Below are positions 14,263-22,807 of a stretch of DNA of 33,469 bases, piece after piece. Each line of letters opens with the position of its first letter. The first letter of the stretch is position 1. Location of the stretch: contig JAIUNW010000019.1 of assembly GCA_020161535.1 (NCBI GenBank), positions 1-33,469 of the forward strand, in the 5' to 3' direction. This stretch comes from Bacteroidota bacterium (GTDB taxonomy: Bacteria; Bacteroidota; Bacteroidia; Chitinophagales; Chitinophagaceae). The position numbers and the translations under genes were made by a program. The notes under the pieces were generated by a model. The model searched no databases, was not told where the DNA came from, and saw nothing but the letters and a program-made list of their open reading frames with translations.

Positions 14263-15249
14263 TTATTTTTTTGACGACGCCCCGGCTTTGGACGATCCGC
14301 CGGCAACCAACTTCCATATCACCGGCGCAGTAGTGATCAGCACAATGCCAATTACAATCACTTCCAGGTGATCGCGCAGGTCAAAATTAAACTGGGTCTT
14401 CACCCATTTTTGGAGAAAATGTCCGGCGAAAATCATGCTGAATACCCAGGCCAAACATCCCACAATATTAAAGAACATGAACTTCTTTTTCTCCATGCCC
14501 ACGATGCCTGCAATGATGGGCGCAAACGTGCGCACAATTGGCAGGAAACGTGCAAATACAATAGCACCACCGCCATGCTTTTCGTAAAAAACATGGGCTT
14601 CATCTAGATAACGTTTCTTGAAAAAGAAATTGTCTTTCCAACGAAACATGGTGGGTCCGATTTTACGGCCAAACCAATAACCAAGTGTATTGCCAATCAC
14701 ACCTGCAAGGGTTACGAGTCCCACCAACACCAACAGATCGAACCATTCATTTTGCAACCCGCCCATGCCCAATAATTTGAGGAACTCGTGGGCAAGGTTA
14801 GAGCTGTAGATACCCGCTACAAAAAGCAGGCTATCGCCCGGTAAAAAAAAGCCGGCAAACAAACCCGTTTCGGCAAATACAATCAGTAACAACAGCCACA
14901 AGCCACCGTAGCTGATGTAAAACATCGGGTTCAGCAGGTCTTTCCAGGTGAAGAGCTTTTGAACAATCAATTCTTTTTTTCCCGCCGGCAATTGGCTGTA
15001 CACAAAACGGACGGTATCGTGCGCGGGAGCTGTTATGGTGTATTCAGTGGTGGTGTCAATTTGAAGTGAAACATAGCCTTCTTTATTGGCTTCCAACACC
15101 GTTGAGGTGCTGGCTGTGCTGAGTGTAAATGCGCCGATAGAACCTTCATATTGATTGAGGAGCCTGATCGGCACCGTCGATTGTGCGCCCGCTACCAAAA
15201 CACCCACTATGCCCATCAACAACAAAAAACAAAACTTCATTCTGATCAT
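14263..15249 (-). CDS. DedA-family (VTT domain) membrane protein with extra N-terminal secreted domain
   Basis: The 328-aa protein ends in a complete DedA/VTT domain (about residues 105-310) with the marker GRKIGPTMFR and the motif FARFLPIVRTFAPIIAGIVGM. Bacterial DedA proteins contribute to membrane homeostasis, and some flip C55-isoprenyl phosphate or phosphatidylethanolamine. Here the domain is preceded by a signal-like segment (1-22, ending VAGAQ) and about 80 residues of a beta-rich region that would be periplasmic. Ordinary DedA proteins (about 200-220 aa) lack this. The ATG at 15249 is the first in-frame start; a second ATG occurs at 15240. It lies 12 bp after the symporter gene in the operon. 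Confidence 0.9.
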   Translation of the reverse strand: MIRMKFCFLLLMGIVGVLVAGAQSTVPIRLLNQYEGSIGAFTLSTASTSTVLEANKEGYVSLQIDTTTEYTITAPAHDTVRFVYSQLPAGKKELIVQKLFTWKDLLNPMFYISYGGLWLLLLIVFAETGLFAGFFLPGDSLLFVAGIYSSNLAHEFLKLLGMGGLQNEWFDLLVLVGLVTLAGVIGNTLGYWFGRKIGPTMFRWKDNFFFKKRYLDEAHVFYEKHGGGAIVFARFLPIVRTFAPIIAGIVGMEKKKFMFFNIVGCLAWVFSMIFAGHFLQKWVKTQFNFDLRDHLEVIVIGIVLITTAPVIWKLVAGGSSKAGASSKK

Positions 15250-15261
15250 GGTAATTAATAT

Positions 15262-16500
15262 TTATCCCTCCAGTTCACCTTCCCATTTGCTTACCACGGT
15301 AGTAGCAAGCGCGTTTCCGAGTACATTGGTCATGCTTCTAAACATATCGCAGAAATGATCGATGGGTAAAATCAGGGCAACTCCTTCGGGTGGAATATTG
15401 AACATCGCGCAAGTAGCAGTGACCACCACCAGCGATGCACGCGGTACACCGGCAATCCCTTTACTGGTCAGCATAAGCACCAGCAACATGGTAAGTTGCG
15501 TACCGATATCAAGGTGAATCTGGTAAGCCTGCGCAATGGCTAGGCTGGCAAAAGTCATATACATCATGCTACCGTCGAGGTTGAAACTATACCCTAACGG
15601 TAAAATGAAGGAAACAATTTTATCGCGGCAGCCAAATCTTTCCAGTTCTTCGGTGAGTTTGGGAAAAACCGCTTCACTCGATGTGGTGCTGAAAGCAATA
15701 AGCAACGGTTGTGCAATGCGCCGCAACAATTCAGGCACGCGGTTGCGCAGTATCAGGAAGCCCACGCTCAACAACAGTAACCACAAAACAGCAATACCTA
15801 TCAGGAAATAAAAAAGATAGAGTCCGTAAAATTTGAATACTTCCAATCCCTTTAAGGCAATCACCGAGGCGATGGCCCCAAACACCCCCAGCGGTGCAAA
15901 AGCCATCACATAGTTTACCATTTTTAATATGATATGCGCCACCGCATCGAGGGCTTTGACTACCGGCTTCGCATAATCACCCACTGCCGTCGCAGCGATG
16001 CCAAAAAATATACTGAATACCACCAGTTGCAATACTTCGTTGGTGGCCATGGCTTCTACAACACTTTTTGGAAATACGTGTTCAACAAAATTGGCCAGCG
16101 AAAACACTTTGGTTTTGCCGATGAGGTCAGAAGCACCGCTTGCATCGGCATTGCTCAGGTCAATGGCCGTGCCGGGTTTAAAGAAATTTACCAGCAACAT
16201 ACCAATCAGCAAACTGGCCAGCGAAGCGCTGATAAACCAGAGCAGGGCCTTGCCCCCCACCCGACCCACGGTTTTGAGATCGCCCAGTTTGGCGATTCCC
16301 ACCACCAGCGTCGAAAATACCAGGGGCGCGATGATCATCTGCACCAGTCGCAAGAAGATCGACGTCAACAGCTTGATATTGGTCGAAAACTTATCGATGA
16401 AGGCCTGTCCGGCATTCACATGTACAATATAGCCTACGATGATACCCGCGATCATGGCTACGAGGATATACAGGGTCAGTCGGTTTTGTTTTGCCATCAT
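15262..16500 (-). CDS. Dicarboxylate/amino acid:cation symporter (DAACS, GltP/DctA-like)
   Basis: The 412-aa secondary transporter couples uptake of acidic amino acids or C4-dicarboxylates to Na+ or H+. The family's sequences are all visible: the serine-rich re-entrant loop (FSTTSSEAVFPKL), the GYSFNLDGSMMYM segment around residues 290-300, the second loop SKGIAGVPRASLVV, and DHFCDMFRSMTNVLGNA near the C-terminus. Eight membrane helices plus two re-entrant loops are expected. Whether the substrate is glutamate/aspartate or succinate/fumarate cannot be settled from the sequence alone. It is the first gene of the four-gene minus-strand operon; a second ATG lies 3 bp downstream of the first (16497). 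Confidence 0.93.
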   Translation of the reverse strand: MMAKQNRLTLYILVAMIAGIIVGYIVHVNAGQAFIDKFSTNIKLLTSIFLRLVQMIIAPLVFSTLVVGIAKLGDLKTVGRVGGKALLWFISASLASLLIGMLLVNFFKPGTAIDLSNADASGASDLIGKTKVFSLANFVEHVFPKSVVEAMATNEVLQLVVFSIFFGIAATAVGDYAKPVVKALDAVAHIILKMVNYVMAFAPLGVFGAIASVIALKGLEVFKFYGLYLFYFLIGIAVLWLLLLSVGFLILRNRVPELLRRIAQPLLIAFSTTSSEAVFPKLTEELERFGCRDKIVSFILPLGYSFNLDGSMMYMTFASLAIAQAYQIHLDIGTQLTMLLVLMLTSKGIAGVPRASLVVVTATCAMFNIPPEGVALILPIDHFCDMFRSMTNVLGNALATTVVSKWEGELEG

Positions 16501-16625
16501 GCGTTGGTTTACATCGTGTAAACGATGGCCGAAAATTCAAAAAAATACTGATTCAGCCAAAATAATCAATGGAAATCAGCTATTTTACGCTTCTTAACTG
16601 CATCAACTAAAAACACACAACTGTT

Positions 16626-18251
16626 ATGAGTTTATTTCGTAAGAAGTCTCTTACTCAGTTACTGGCTTCTGCAGCCGATTCTGAAAAGGGCTTGAAAAGA
16701 ACATTGGGCGCAACAAACCTTGTAGCGCTGGGGATAGGCGCTATTATTGGCGCCGGTCTTTTTGTTCGAACTGCCGCAGCGGCGGCGGAGGCATCCGGTC
16801 CCGCGGTTACACTTTCTTTTATTGTAGCGGCTGTTGGTTGCGCTTTCGCCGGACTCTGTTACGCTGAATTCGCTTCCATGATTCCCATTGCCGGTAGTGC
16901 TTATGCCTATTCATATGTTACCATGGGCGAACTGGTTGCCTGGATCATTGGTTGGGCCCTGATCATGGAATATGCCTTGGGTGCCGCTACTGTATCGATC
17001 GGCTGGAGTGAATACCTGAACAACCTATTGGGCGGGGCCATCCCCTATGAATGGTGTCACTCGCCCTTTGAATCGATGCACAAAGTGATGGGTGCTGAAG
17101 CCATTCAGCGCATCGGTGCTTTCAATGCTGATTTCGTCAAAGCCGCCAAAGACGGTGCTCTCGTATTAACTCCTGAGCAGTTCAAAGTGCTGCCGGCTGA
17201 TTTAACCAGCCTGGTGGAAGTTACCCGAGGTACACTGAACGCACCCGCCCTGCTTATTCTGTTGATCCTGACCCTGCTGCTCATCAAAGGCACGCAAGAA
17301 TCAGCCACCTTTAATTCCATTATTGTATTTATTAAAATGGCGATTGTATTGCTGTTTATTTTCCTCGGATGGAAATACATCAATCCCGCCAACTACTCAC
17401 CCTATTTGATTCCCGAAGGCACACCGGGTCATGAAGGTATTTTCAAACATGGCTGGGGCGGCGTGTTGGGCGGTGCCGCGATTGTGTTCTTTGCCTTTAT
17501 TGGTTTCGATGCCGTAAGTACGGCCGCGCAGGAAGCCAAAAACCCGAGTCGCGATATGCCCATCGGTATTCTTGGTTCGCTGGTGGTTTGTACCATTCTA
17601 TATATTTTATTCGGACATGTATTAACCGGCGTGGCCAACTGGACAGAATTCAAAGGTGCTGGTAAAGAAGCCTCTGTTGCCTATGCCATCAAAACCTATA
17701 TGGTCGATTATAAATGGTTGGGGACGGCTGTGACCATTGCGATCCTGGCCGGCTTCTCGTCGGTGATCCTGGTGATGCTCATGGGCCAGAGCCGGGTATT
17801 CTATACCATGAGTGGCGATGGCCTGATTCCGAAAGTATTCAGCGACCTGCACCCGAAATTCAAAACACCTTACAAATCAAACTGGATCCTGTTTGTTTTC
17901 GTGGGATTGTTTGCTGCCTTTGTACCAGGCAGTGTTGCGGGCGATCTTACTTCCTTTGGCACCCTCTTCGCTTTTGTGCTGGTAAGCGCCGGCGTACTCA
18001 TCATGCGCAGAACCGACCCGACCATTAAGCGCCCGTTCCGCACACCGCTGGTACCGGTTGTTCCGATCCTGGGGGTTGTTACCTGCGCGGGTATGATTGT
18101 AGCACTCGACAAACGAACCCTCACCGTTGCGTTCATCTGGATGATCGTCGGTTTGGTAATTTATTTCCTATATAGTCGCAAAACAAGTAAACTCCATCAG
18201 CCGGGACATTCGCCCGGGGAGATACTACCCAAAGCGGATGATTTCAATTAA
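16626..18251 (+). CDS. APC-family amino acid permease (cationic amino acid transporter type)
   Basis: The 541-aa protein has about 12 membrane helices. The family signature is in helix 1 (LGIGAIIGAGLFVRTA), the helix 6 region has FFAFIGFDAVSTAAQEAKNP, and GQSRVFYTMSGDGLIP is present. This places it with the YfnA/CAT subgroup that carries basic or branched amino acids. A long extracytoplasmic loop (about residues 140-205) between helices 4 and 5 is larger than in many bacterial relatives. It is divergent from the symporter operon, separated by 125 bp. A clear terminator follows at 18258. The substrate is not determined. Confidence 0.92.
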   Translation: MSLFRKKSLTQLLASAADSEKGLKRTLGATNLVALGIGAIIGAGLFVRTAAAAAEASGPAVTLSFIVAAVGCAFAGLCYAEFASMIPIAGSAYAYSYVTMGELVAWIIGWALIMEYALGAATVSIGWSEYLNNLLGGAIPYEWCHSPFESMHKVMGAEAIQRIGAFNADFVKAAKDGALVLTPEQFKVLPADLTSLVEVTRGTLNAPALLILLILTLLLIKGTQESATFNSIIVFIKMAIVLLFIFLGWKYINPANYSPYLIPEGTPGHEGIFKHGWGGVLGGAAIVFFAFIGFDAVSTAAQEAKNPSRDMPIGILGSLVVCTILYILFGHVLTGVANWTEFKGAGKEASVAYAIKTYMVDYKWLGTAVTIAILAGFSSVILVMLMGQSRVFYTMSGDGLIPKVFSDLHPKFKTPYKSNWILFVFVGLFAAFVPGSVAGDLTSFGTLFAFVLVSAGVLIMRRTDPTIKRPFRTPLVPVVPILGVVTCAGMIVALDKRTLTVAFIWMIVGLVIYFLYSRKTSKLHQPGHSPGEILPKADDFN

Positions 18252-18498
18252 AAAAGTGGCCCTGTTTTACAGGGCCTTTTTATTGACATCGGTTTAAAAT
18301 TGCTCCGAGGTGGGTTTCCCTGATCTACCCGTCGGGTGTTACCCGACGGGTAACTTAGGTCCTACCACATTTCACAATGAGTTTCTAATTTTCTGTGCCA
18401 CATCCAATGCAAGAACCAAGACCAGCTAAACGAAGAACAAAAAGCCGTTTTTGCGTTCCTTTTCTATAATTTTGCGCCCGAACACAATTAATCATTTC
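18252..18498. promoter_or_regulatory. Spacer with ACCCGTCGGGT hairpin and -7 box before the YebC gene
   Basis: After the terminator at 18258-18282, a perfect inverted repeat lies at 18326-18352: a 12-bp stem TACCCGTCGGGT around a GTT loop. The same 11-mer ACCCGTCGGGT occurs singly at 21665 and 21776. A TAATTTTG box at 18467-18474 lies 24 bp before the YebC-family start at 18499. No gene is seen in the spacer. Confidence 0.6.
18258..18282 (+). terminator. Terminator after the APC permease
   Basis: A GGCCCTG stem (18258-18264) pairs with CAGGGCC (18270-18276) around a TTTTA loop and is followed by TTTTTATT. It lies 7 bp after the permease stop codon. Confidence 0.9.
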
Positions 18499-19221
18499 AT
18501 GGGTCGCATATTTGAAGTTAGAAAAGCCACCATGTTTGCCCGGTGGGACCGGATGGCCAAACAATTTACCCGGATCGGAAAGGAAATCGCTATTGCAGTA
18601 AAGGCCGGCGGCACAGATCCCAATACCAACCCAGCCCTGCGTCGCTGCATGCAGAATGCCAAGTCGGTAAATATGCCGAAAGACCGCGTTGAAGCGGCCA
18701 TCAAGCGAGCCCAGGGCAAGGAAATGGAGAACTACGAAGAAATCCTCTACGAGGGATATGGCCCGCATGGTGTGGCCATCCTGGTAGAAACCGCCACCGA
18801 TAACCATGTGCGTACCGTCGCCAACGTGAAATCAATTTTCAACAAAGGAAACGGCGCGCTCGGCAACTCGGGCAGCGTAAGCTTCCAGTTCAAAAAAATG
18901 GGGGTGTTCAAATTAAAACCCGAAGGTCTCACGGCCGATGACCTGGAGTTGGAGCTGATTGATTTCGGCCTCGAAGAACTGGGCGAAGGTAGTGGTGAAA
19001 ACGGCGAAGAGGTTTTGGTGGTTCGTTGTGGTTTCACTGATTTCGGCAATATGCAAAAAGCCCTCGAAGACAAAGGCATTACCCCCATCAGCGCCGAAGT
19101 GGAATGGATTCCGCAAAACACTGTAGAACTGCCCGAAGAACAAGCGCAGGATTTACTAAAACTGGTTGATAAAATTGAACAAGACGAAGACGTGCAAAAA
19201 GTATTTCACAATTTAGCGTGA
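18499..19221 (+). CDS. YebC/PmpR-family DNA-binding regulator
   Basis: The protein is about 240 aa from the ATG at 18499 (MGRIFEVRKATMFARWDRMAKQ in part), the usual opening of this family in Bacteroidota. The frame extends upstream to 18451 but that part precedes the promoter-like box. Conserved segments include FTRIGKEIAIAVKAGG, NMPKDRVEAAIKRA, the YEGYGPHGVAILVE segment and ATDNHVRTVANVKSIF. Members bind DNA as regulators (PmpR represses quorum-sensing genes in Pseudomonas), and TACO1-like relatives assist translation, so the precise role here is open. It converges with the fused E1 gene, which ends 28 bp downstream. Confidence 0.93.
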   Translation: MGRIFEVRKATMFARWDRMAKQFTRIGKEIAIAVKAGGTDPNTNPALRRCMQNAKSVNMPKDRVEAAIKRAQGKEMENYEEILYEGYGPHGVAILVETATDNHVRTVANVKSIFNKGNGALGNSGSVSFQFKKMGVFKLKPEGLTADDLELELIDFGLEELGEGSGENGEEVLVVRCGFTDFGNMQKALEDKGITPISAEVEWIPQNTVELPEEQAQDLLKLVDKIEQDEDVQKVFHNLA

Positions 19222-19249
19222 GGGTAAACGAGGCCGTCGTTTCAATGTA

Positions 19250-21643
19250 CTACTCAGCCATCATCTCCGTCACCGCATCAATAACATCTTCCACATTTGG
19301 TTTAGAGAAATAGTCGCCATCGCTGGCATACGCCGGGCGATGCGCTTTGGCCGCCAACGTGCGGGGCGCCACGTCAAGCCAGCGATACCCACCTTGCTTT
19401 TCCATTACTTCGTTGTACATATAGGCCGTAGCCCCACCAGGAACATCTTCATCGACAAACAATATCCGGCTGGTCTTTTTCAACGAGTCCAAAATGGCAT
19501 GGTGCCGGTCGAAAGGCAGCAGGGTTTGCACATCGATCACTTCACATTCGATGCCTTCCTGCGCCAACTGATTGGCCGCCTCCATCACAATACGCAGCGT
19601 GGCTCCATAAGACACAATGCTGATGTCTTCGCCTTGGCGGATCAATTCCGGTATGCCGAGCGGAACACGAAATGCCAGCAAATTCTCCGGCAGTCTTTCT
19701 TTGAGGCGATAACCATTGAGGCATTCGATCATCAGTCCCGGGTCGTTCGACGCCATCAGCGTATTGTACATGCCCGCAGCCTGCACCATATTACGCGGCA
19801 CACAAACATAAATGCCACGAAGCGAACCCAAAATCATTGACATCGGTGAGCCGCTGTGCCAGATGCCTTCCAACCGATGGCCACGCGTGCGGATGATCAT
19901 CGGACAGCTTTGAATGCCGGCCGTACGATAATGCAAACTCGCCAGGTCATCGCTCAGGGTCTGCAAGCCATATAACAAATAATCGAGGTATTGAATTTCT
20001 GCGATGGGGCGCAAGCCACGAAATGCGGTGCCTATCCCCTGCCCCATGATGGTTAACTCACGGATACCTGTATCCGAAATACGCAGCTCGCCATGTTTTG
20101 CCTGTAAGCCGGCAAAGCCCTGGTTCACATCGCCAATCATGCCCACATCTTCGCCAAAAGCAATCACCAGCGGATTCGCACTAAACAACTTATCGAAATA
20201 CCGATTCAGGATTTCATAGCCGTTCAACAAACCCGACTCTTCACCATAAACCGCTTCAACTGCTTCTACTTTCAGGGCGCTTTTCGGCCCTTCATTGTAG
20301 AGCAATGTATTGTACAGTCCATTGTTCAACTTCTTCAGTTCTTGGTAATATTCTTTGAGCCAATAAGCCGCATCATTTTTTCCGGCCGCACGCGTAATTT
20401 GGTGCAGCGTATGCATCACATCACGACGTAAGGGCTCTTTTTCTGCCTTCAGTTTCTGCAGGGCCTGTTCAATTACCGGCGGTGCATCGGGGTATTGTGC
20501 CAACAAGTCGTTGGTGAGATCAACCACCCGCTCCACCTGTTGTTTAAGCGGCGCTAAATATTTTTCCCAGGCTGCATTGCGACTGGCCCGCACCAGCTCT
20601 TTGGCCTTCAGTTCGATCTCGAACAGTTCTTCCTCGCTGCACAATTCATTTTCCAGAATCCATTCTTTGAACTTTCGGTTGCAATCAAAATTCCTTTCCC
20701 ATTCGAGGCGCTCGGGGCTTTTATAACGTTCATGGCTACCCGAAGTACTATGTCCCTGGGGTTGCGTAATCTCTTCTATGTGAAAAACAGCCGGAATATG
20801 TGTATCACGAATTTTCTGAATAGCGGGCTCCAGGGTTTCCATCAGGCTGGCATAGTCCCACCCTTTCAATCGATAGATGTCGAGGCCATTGGTACCCTCC
20901 TGTTGCTGAAAGCCTTCCAACGCTTCCGACACCGACCCTTTGGTGGTTTGTAAACTCTTGGGAACCGAAATGCCATACCCATCGTCCCAGATAAAAATCG
21001 CCAGCGGAATCTGCATCACACCGGCGGCATTCACCGCTTCCCAGAAATGACCTTCGGAGGTCGACGCATCGCCAATGGTACAAAAACAAACTTCGTTGCC
21101 ATTGTTCGACAGGTCGCTGAACGATTGCAATTCAGGCAATTGCCGGAAAAGCTTGGAAGCATAGGCCAGGCCCACTGCCCGCGGCATTTGGGAAGCCGTT
21201 GGCGCCATATCGCTGGTAGAATTGCGCAGGCGGGCCAATGGCAGCCAGTTGCCCTCCGCATCGGTATTGGGCGTGGCAAAATGGGCATTCATCTGCCGGC
21301 CGGCACTAAAGGGATCTTCCTTGATATCAGGGTTGGCATATAATTGGGCAAAAAACTGCTCAATGGTAGCCATGCGACCCGCAAAAGCAAATGTTTGGTC
21401 GCGGTAGTACCCGGCGCGGTAATCGCCCGGGCGGAAAAATTTAGCGGCGGCGATCTGCGCCACCTCTTTACCATCGCCAAAAATGCCAAACTTGGCCTTC
21501 CCGGTCAACACTTCCTTCCTGCCCAACAGGCTGGCCTCGCGACTTTCGCAGGCCAACTGGTAATCGCGCAGTACTTCGTCGCGGAACCGATCGAAACTCA
21601 ATTGTTCCGACTCAAGCAGGTCGTTTTCCAGGAAATTCTCCAT
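19250..21643 (-). CDS. Fused E1 alpha/beta subunit of a branched-chain-type 2-oxoacid dehydrogenase
   Basis: The 797-aa protein is a thiamine diphosphate-dependent E1 in which alpha and beta subunits are fused. The alpha half covers about residues 15-400 and carries the cofactor motif beginning GDAST (191) and ending WDDGYGISVP. The beta half (about 465-797) starts with EILNRYFDKLF and contains AFGEDVGMIGDVNQGF and the phosphate-loop-like RELTIMGQGIG. A linker of about 60 residues joins them. E1 decarboxylates the 2-oxoacid and acylates the lipoyl group of E2. The sequence looks like the 2-oxoisovalerate type, but substrate choice is inferred. E2 and E3 genes are not in the window. Its -7 box TAGATTTG lies 4 bp before the start, with an ACCCGTCGGGT site just upstream. 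Confidence 0.9.
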   Translation of the reverse strand: MENFLENDLLESEQLSFDRFRDEVLRDYQLACESREASLLGRKEVLTGKAKFGIFGDGKEVAQIAAAKFFRPGDYRAGYYRDQTFAFAGRMATIEQFFAQLYANPDIKEDPFSAGRQMNAHFATPNTDAEGNWLPLARLRNSTSDMAPTASQMPRAVGLAYASKLFRQLPELQSFSDLSNNGNEVCFCTIGDASTSEGHFWEAVNAAGVMQIPLAIFIWDDGYGISVPKSLQTTKGSVSEALEGFQQQEGTNGLDIYRLKGWDYASLMETLEPAIQKIRDTHIPAVFHIEEITQPQGHSTSGSHERYKSPERLEWERNFDCNRKFKEWILENELCSEEELFEIELKAKELVRASRNAAWEKYLAPLKQQVERVVDLTNDLLAQYPDAPPVIEQALQKLKAEKEPLRRDVMHTLHQITRAAGKNDAAYWLKEYYQELKKLNNGLYNTLLYNEGPKSALKVEAVEAVYGEESGLLNGYEILNRYFDKLFSANPLVIAFGEDVGMIGDVNQGFAGLQAKHGELRISDTGIRELTIMGQGIGTAFRGLRPIAEIQYLDYLLYGLQTLSDDLASLHYRTAGIQSCPMIIRTRGHRLEGIWHSGSPMSMILGSLRGIYVCVPRNMVQAAGMYNTLMASNDPGLMIECLNGYRLKERLPENLLAFRVPLGIPELIRQGEDISIVSYGATLRIVMEAANQLAQEGIECEVIDVQTLLPFDRHHAILDSLKKTSRILFVDEDVPGGATAYMYNEVMEKQGGYRWLDVAPRTLAAKAHRPAYASDGDYFSKPNVEDVIDAVTEMMAE

Positions 21644-21647
21644 GCGA

Positions 21648-21786
21648 CAAATCTACTTATTTTTACCCGTCGGGTGATTCCTGTTTCATCGGTTCAGCAA
21701 ACGCTGTTCATCGAATGTTAAAATATTGATAATTAAACGCGTACGGATGTATACCGATAAAAGGAAGCAAAATTTACCCGTCGGGT
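21648..21786. promoter_or_regulatory. Divergent promoter region with two ACCCGTCGGGT sites
   Basis: The region between the fused E1 (minus) and DUF1573 (plus) genes holds ACCCGTCGGGT at 21665-21675 and 21776-21786, both in the same orientation and 111 bp apart. The E1 -7 box TAGATTTG is on the minus strand at 21648-21655, so the first site falls between the expected -33 and -7 positions, where a repressor would block transcription. On the plus strand another TAGATTTG at 21816-21823 lies 15 bp before the DUF1573 start. Confidence 0.55.
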
Positions 21787-21838
21787 GAAAGAAAGATTTT
21801 TTCTCCACAATAGCCTAGATTTGTTGAACGTTAGCAGC

Positions 21839-22288
21839 ATGATGAAAAATCTCGTATTCAGCATTGGCTTCGCGCTTTGTTTTTTGTCGGGTTTCGGGCA
21901 ATCGACCGCTACCGCGGACCAAACGCTCAGCATCGAAACCGGTCATGATTTTGGCAGCATTCCGCAAGGAAAGCCCGCCACCTATGCCTTTGTGCTCACC
22001 AACACGGGCAGCCAGCCGATGGAACTGGAACATGTTTCGGCCAGTTGCGGCTGCACCACGCCCGAATGGACCAAGGGTACCATTCCGCCGGGTGGCAAGA
22101 GCATTATCACCGTTGGCTACAATGCCGCGGCCGAAGGAAAATTTGAAAAAACCATTACCATTGCCTACAACAAAGGCCAGGTAAGAACTGTATTTATCAA
22201 AGGGCAGGTTGAGAAGGCGCAACCTTCTGCCGCCTATAACGCGTCTATCCAATTACTAAAACAATCCAATCAATCGCAAAATCGATAA
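21839..22288 (+). CDS. Secreted DUF1573 protein (first of a tandem pair)
   Basis: The protein is about 149 aa from the ATG at 21839, with a signal peptide (MMKNLVFSIGFALCFLSGFG, cleavage near GFGQ). A single DUF1573 domain follows, an immunoglobulin-like beta-sandwich. It shows the family's HDFGSIPQGKPATYAFVLTN opening and the cysteine pair in SASCGCTTPEW. These proteins are common in Bacteroidota and are related to ASPM/SPD-2/Hydin-type domains; their function is not established. The longer frame to 21785 includes the promoter box and is unlikely to be translated. The stop is 2 bp from the start of the second copy. Confidence 0.88.
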   Translation: MMKNLVFSIGFALCFLSGFGQSTATADQTLSIETGHDFGSIPQGKPATYAFVLTNTGSQPMELEHVSASCGCTTPEWTKGTIPPGGKSIITVGYNAAAEGKFEKTITIAYNKGQVRTVFIKGQVEKAQPSAAYNASIQLLKQSNQSQNR

Positions 22289-22290
22289 TT

Positions 22291-22746
22291 ATGAAAAGTG
22301 TCGTTCTCGGATTTTTCGCTGTACTGTTCAGCACCGCATTGTTCGCTCAGGCAGCAGCACCCGCCAGCACCGGCAAAAAAGCAGATGAAGTAATTAAGTT
22401 TGCCGAGCAGAAATACAGCTTTGGCAAAATCAAACAAGGTGTTCCTGTAACCCATGTATTTGAGTTCACCAACATTTCAGGCCAACCCCTGGTGATAGAA
22501 AATGCACACGCAAGCTGCGGTTGCACCACGCCTACCTGGCCGCAACAGCCTACCGCCAAAGGAAAATCAGCCAAAGTAACTGCAGGTTTTAACGCCGCCG
22601 CTGCTGGTCCTTTCGACAAAACAGTGTTTGTAAAAGTGGCAGGTGTTGATCTGCCGGTTGAACTGAAGATCACCGGTGAAGTACTCACTGCCGAACAATA
22701 CGCCAAATTCGAAGCAGAAAATGCTGCCAAGAAAAACGGAAAATAA
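22291..22746 (+). CDS. Secreted DUF1573 protein (second of a tandem pair)
   Basis: The 151-aa protein has a signal peptide (residues 1-20, ending TALFAQ). It carries one DUF1573 domain with YSFGKIKQGVPVTHVFEFTN and HASCGCTTPTW, aligning closely with the gene just upstream. The pair looks like a tandem duplication in one transcript, with diverged tails (a basic KKNGK end here). A strong terminator follows at 22767. The function is unknown; domains of this type often mediate protein contacts in the periplasm or on the surface. Confidence 0.9.
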   Translation: MKSVVLGFFAVLFSTALFAQAAAPASTGKKADEVIKFAEQKYSFGKIKQGVPVTHVFEFTNISGQPLVIENAHASCGCTTPTWPQQPTAKGKSAKVTAGFNAAAAGPFDKTVFVKVAGVDLPVELKITGEVLTAEQYAKFEAENAAKKNGK

Positions 22747-22766
22747 TTACTATTTCTTTTACAGCC

Positions 22767-22797
22767 ATCCCCGCATTTTTTGCGGGGATTTTTTTTA
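22767..22797 (+). terminator. Terminator after the DUF1573 pair
   Basis: ATCCCCGCA (22767-22775) pairs with TGCGGGGAT (22781-22789) around a T loop and is followed by a run of eight or more T. The PPK2 gene starts 11 bp after it, so that gene needs its own promoter or relies on read-through. Confidence 0.92.
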
Positions 22798-22807
22798 ACA
22801 TTACAGC

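Noticed and set aside
15934..16521. Plus-strand frame of 195 aa over the DAACS symporter
   Set aside because: Antisense shadow; His/Gln/Arg-rich composition unlike the neighbours and no family match.
18326..18352. ACCCGTCGGGT hairpin as the terminator of the APC permease
   Set aside because: A proper terminator with a T-run already lies at 18258-18282; this hairpin is 75 bp beyond the gene and has no T-run.
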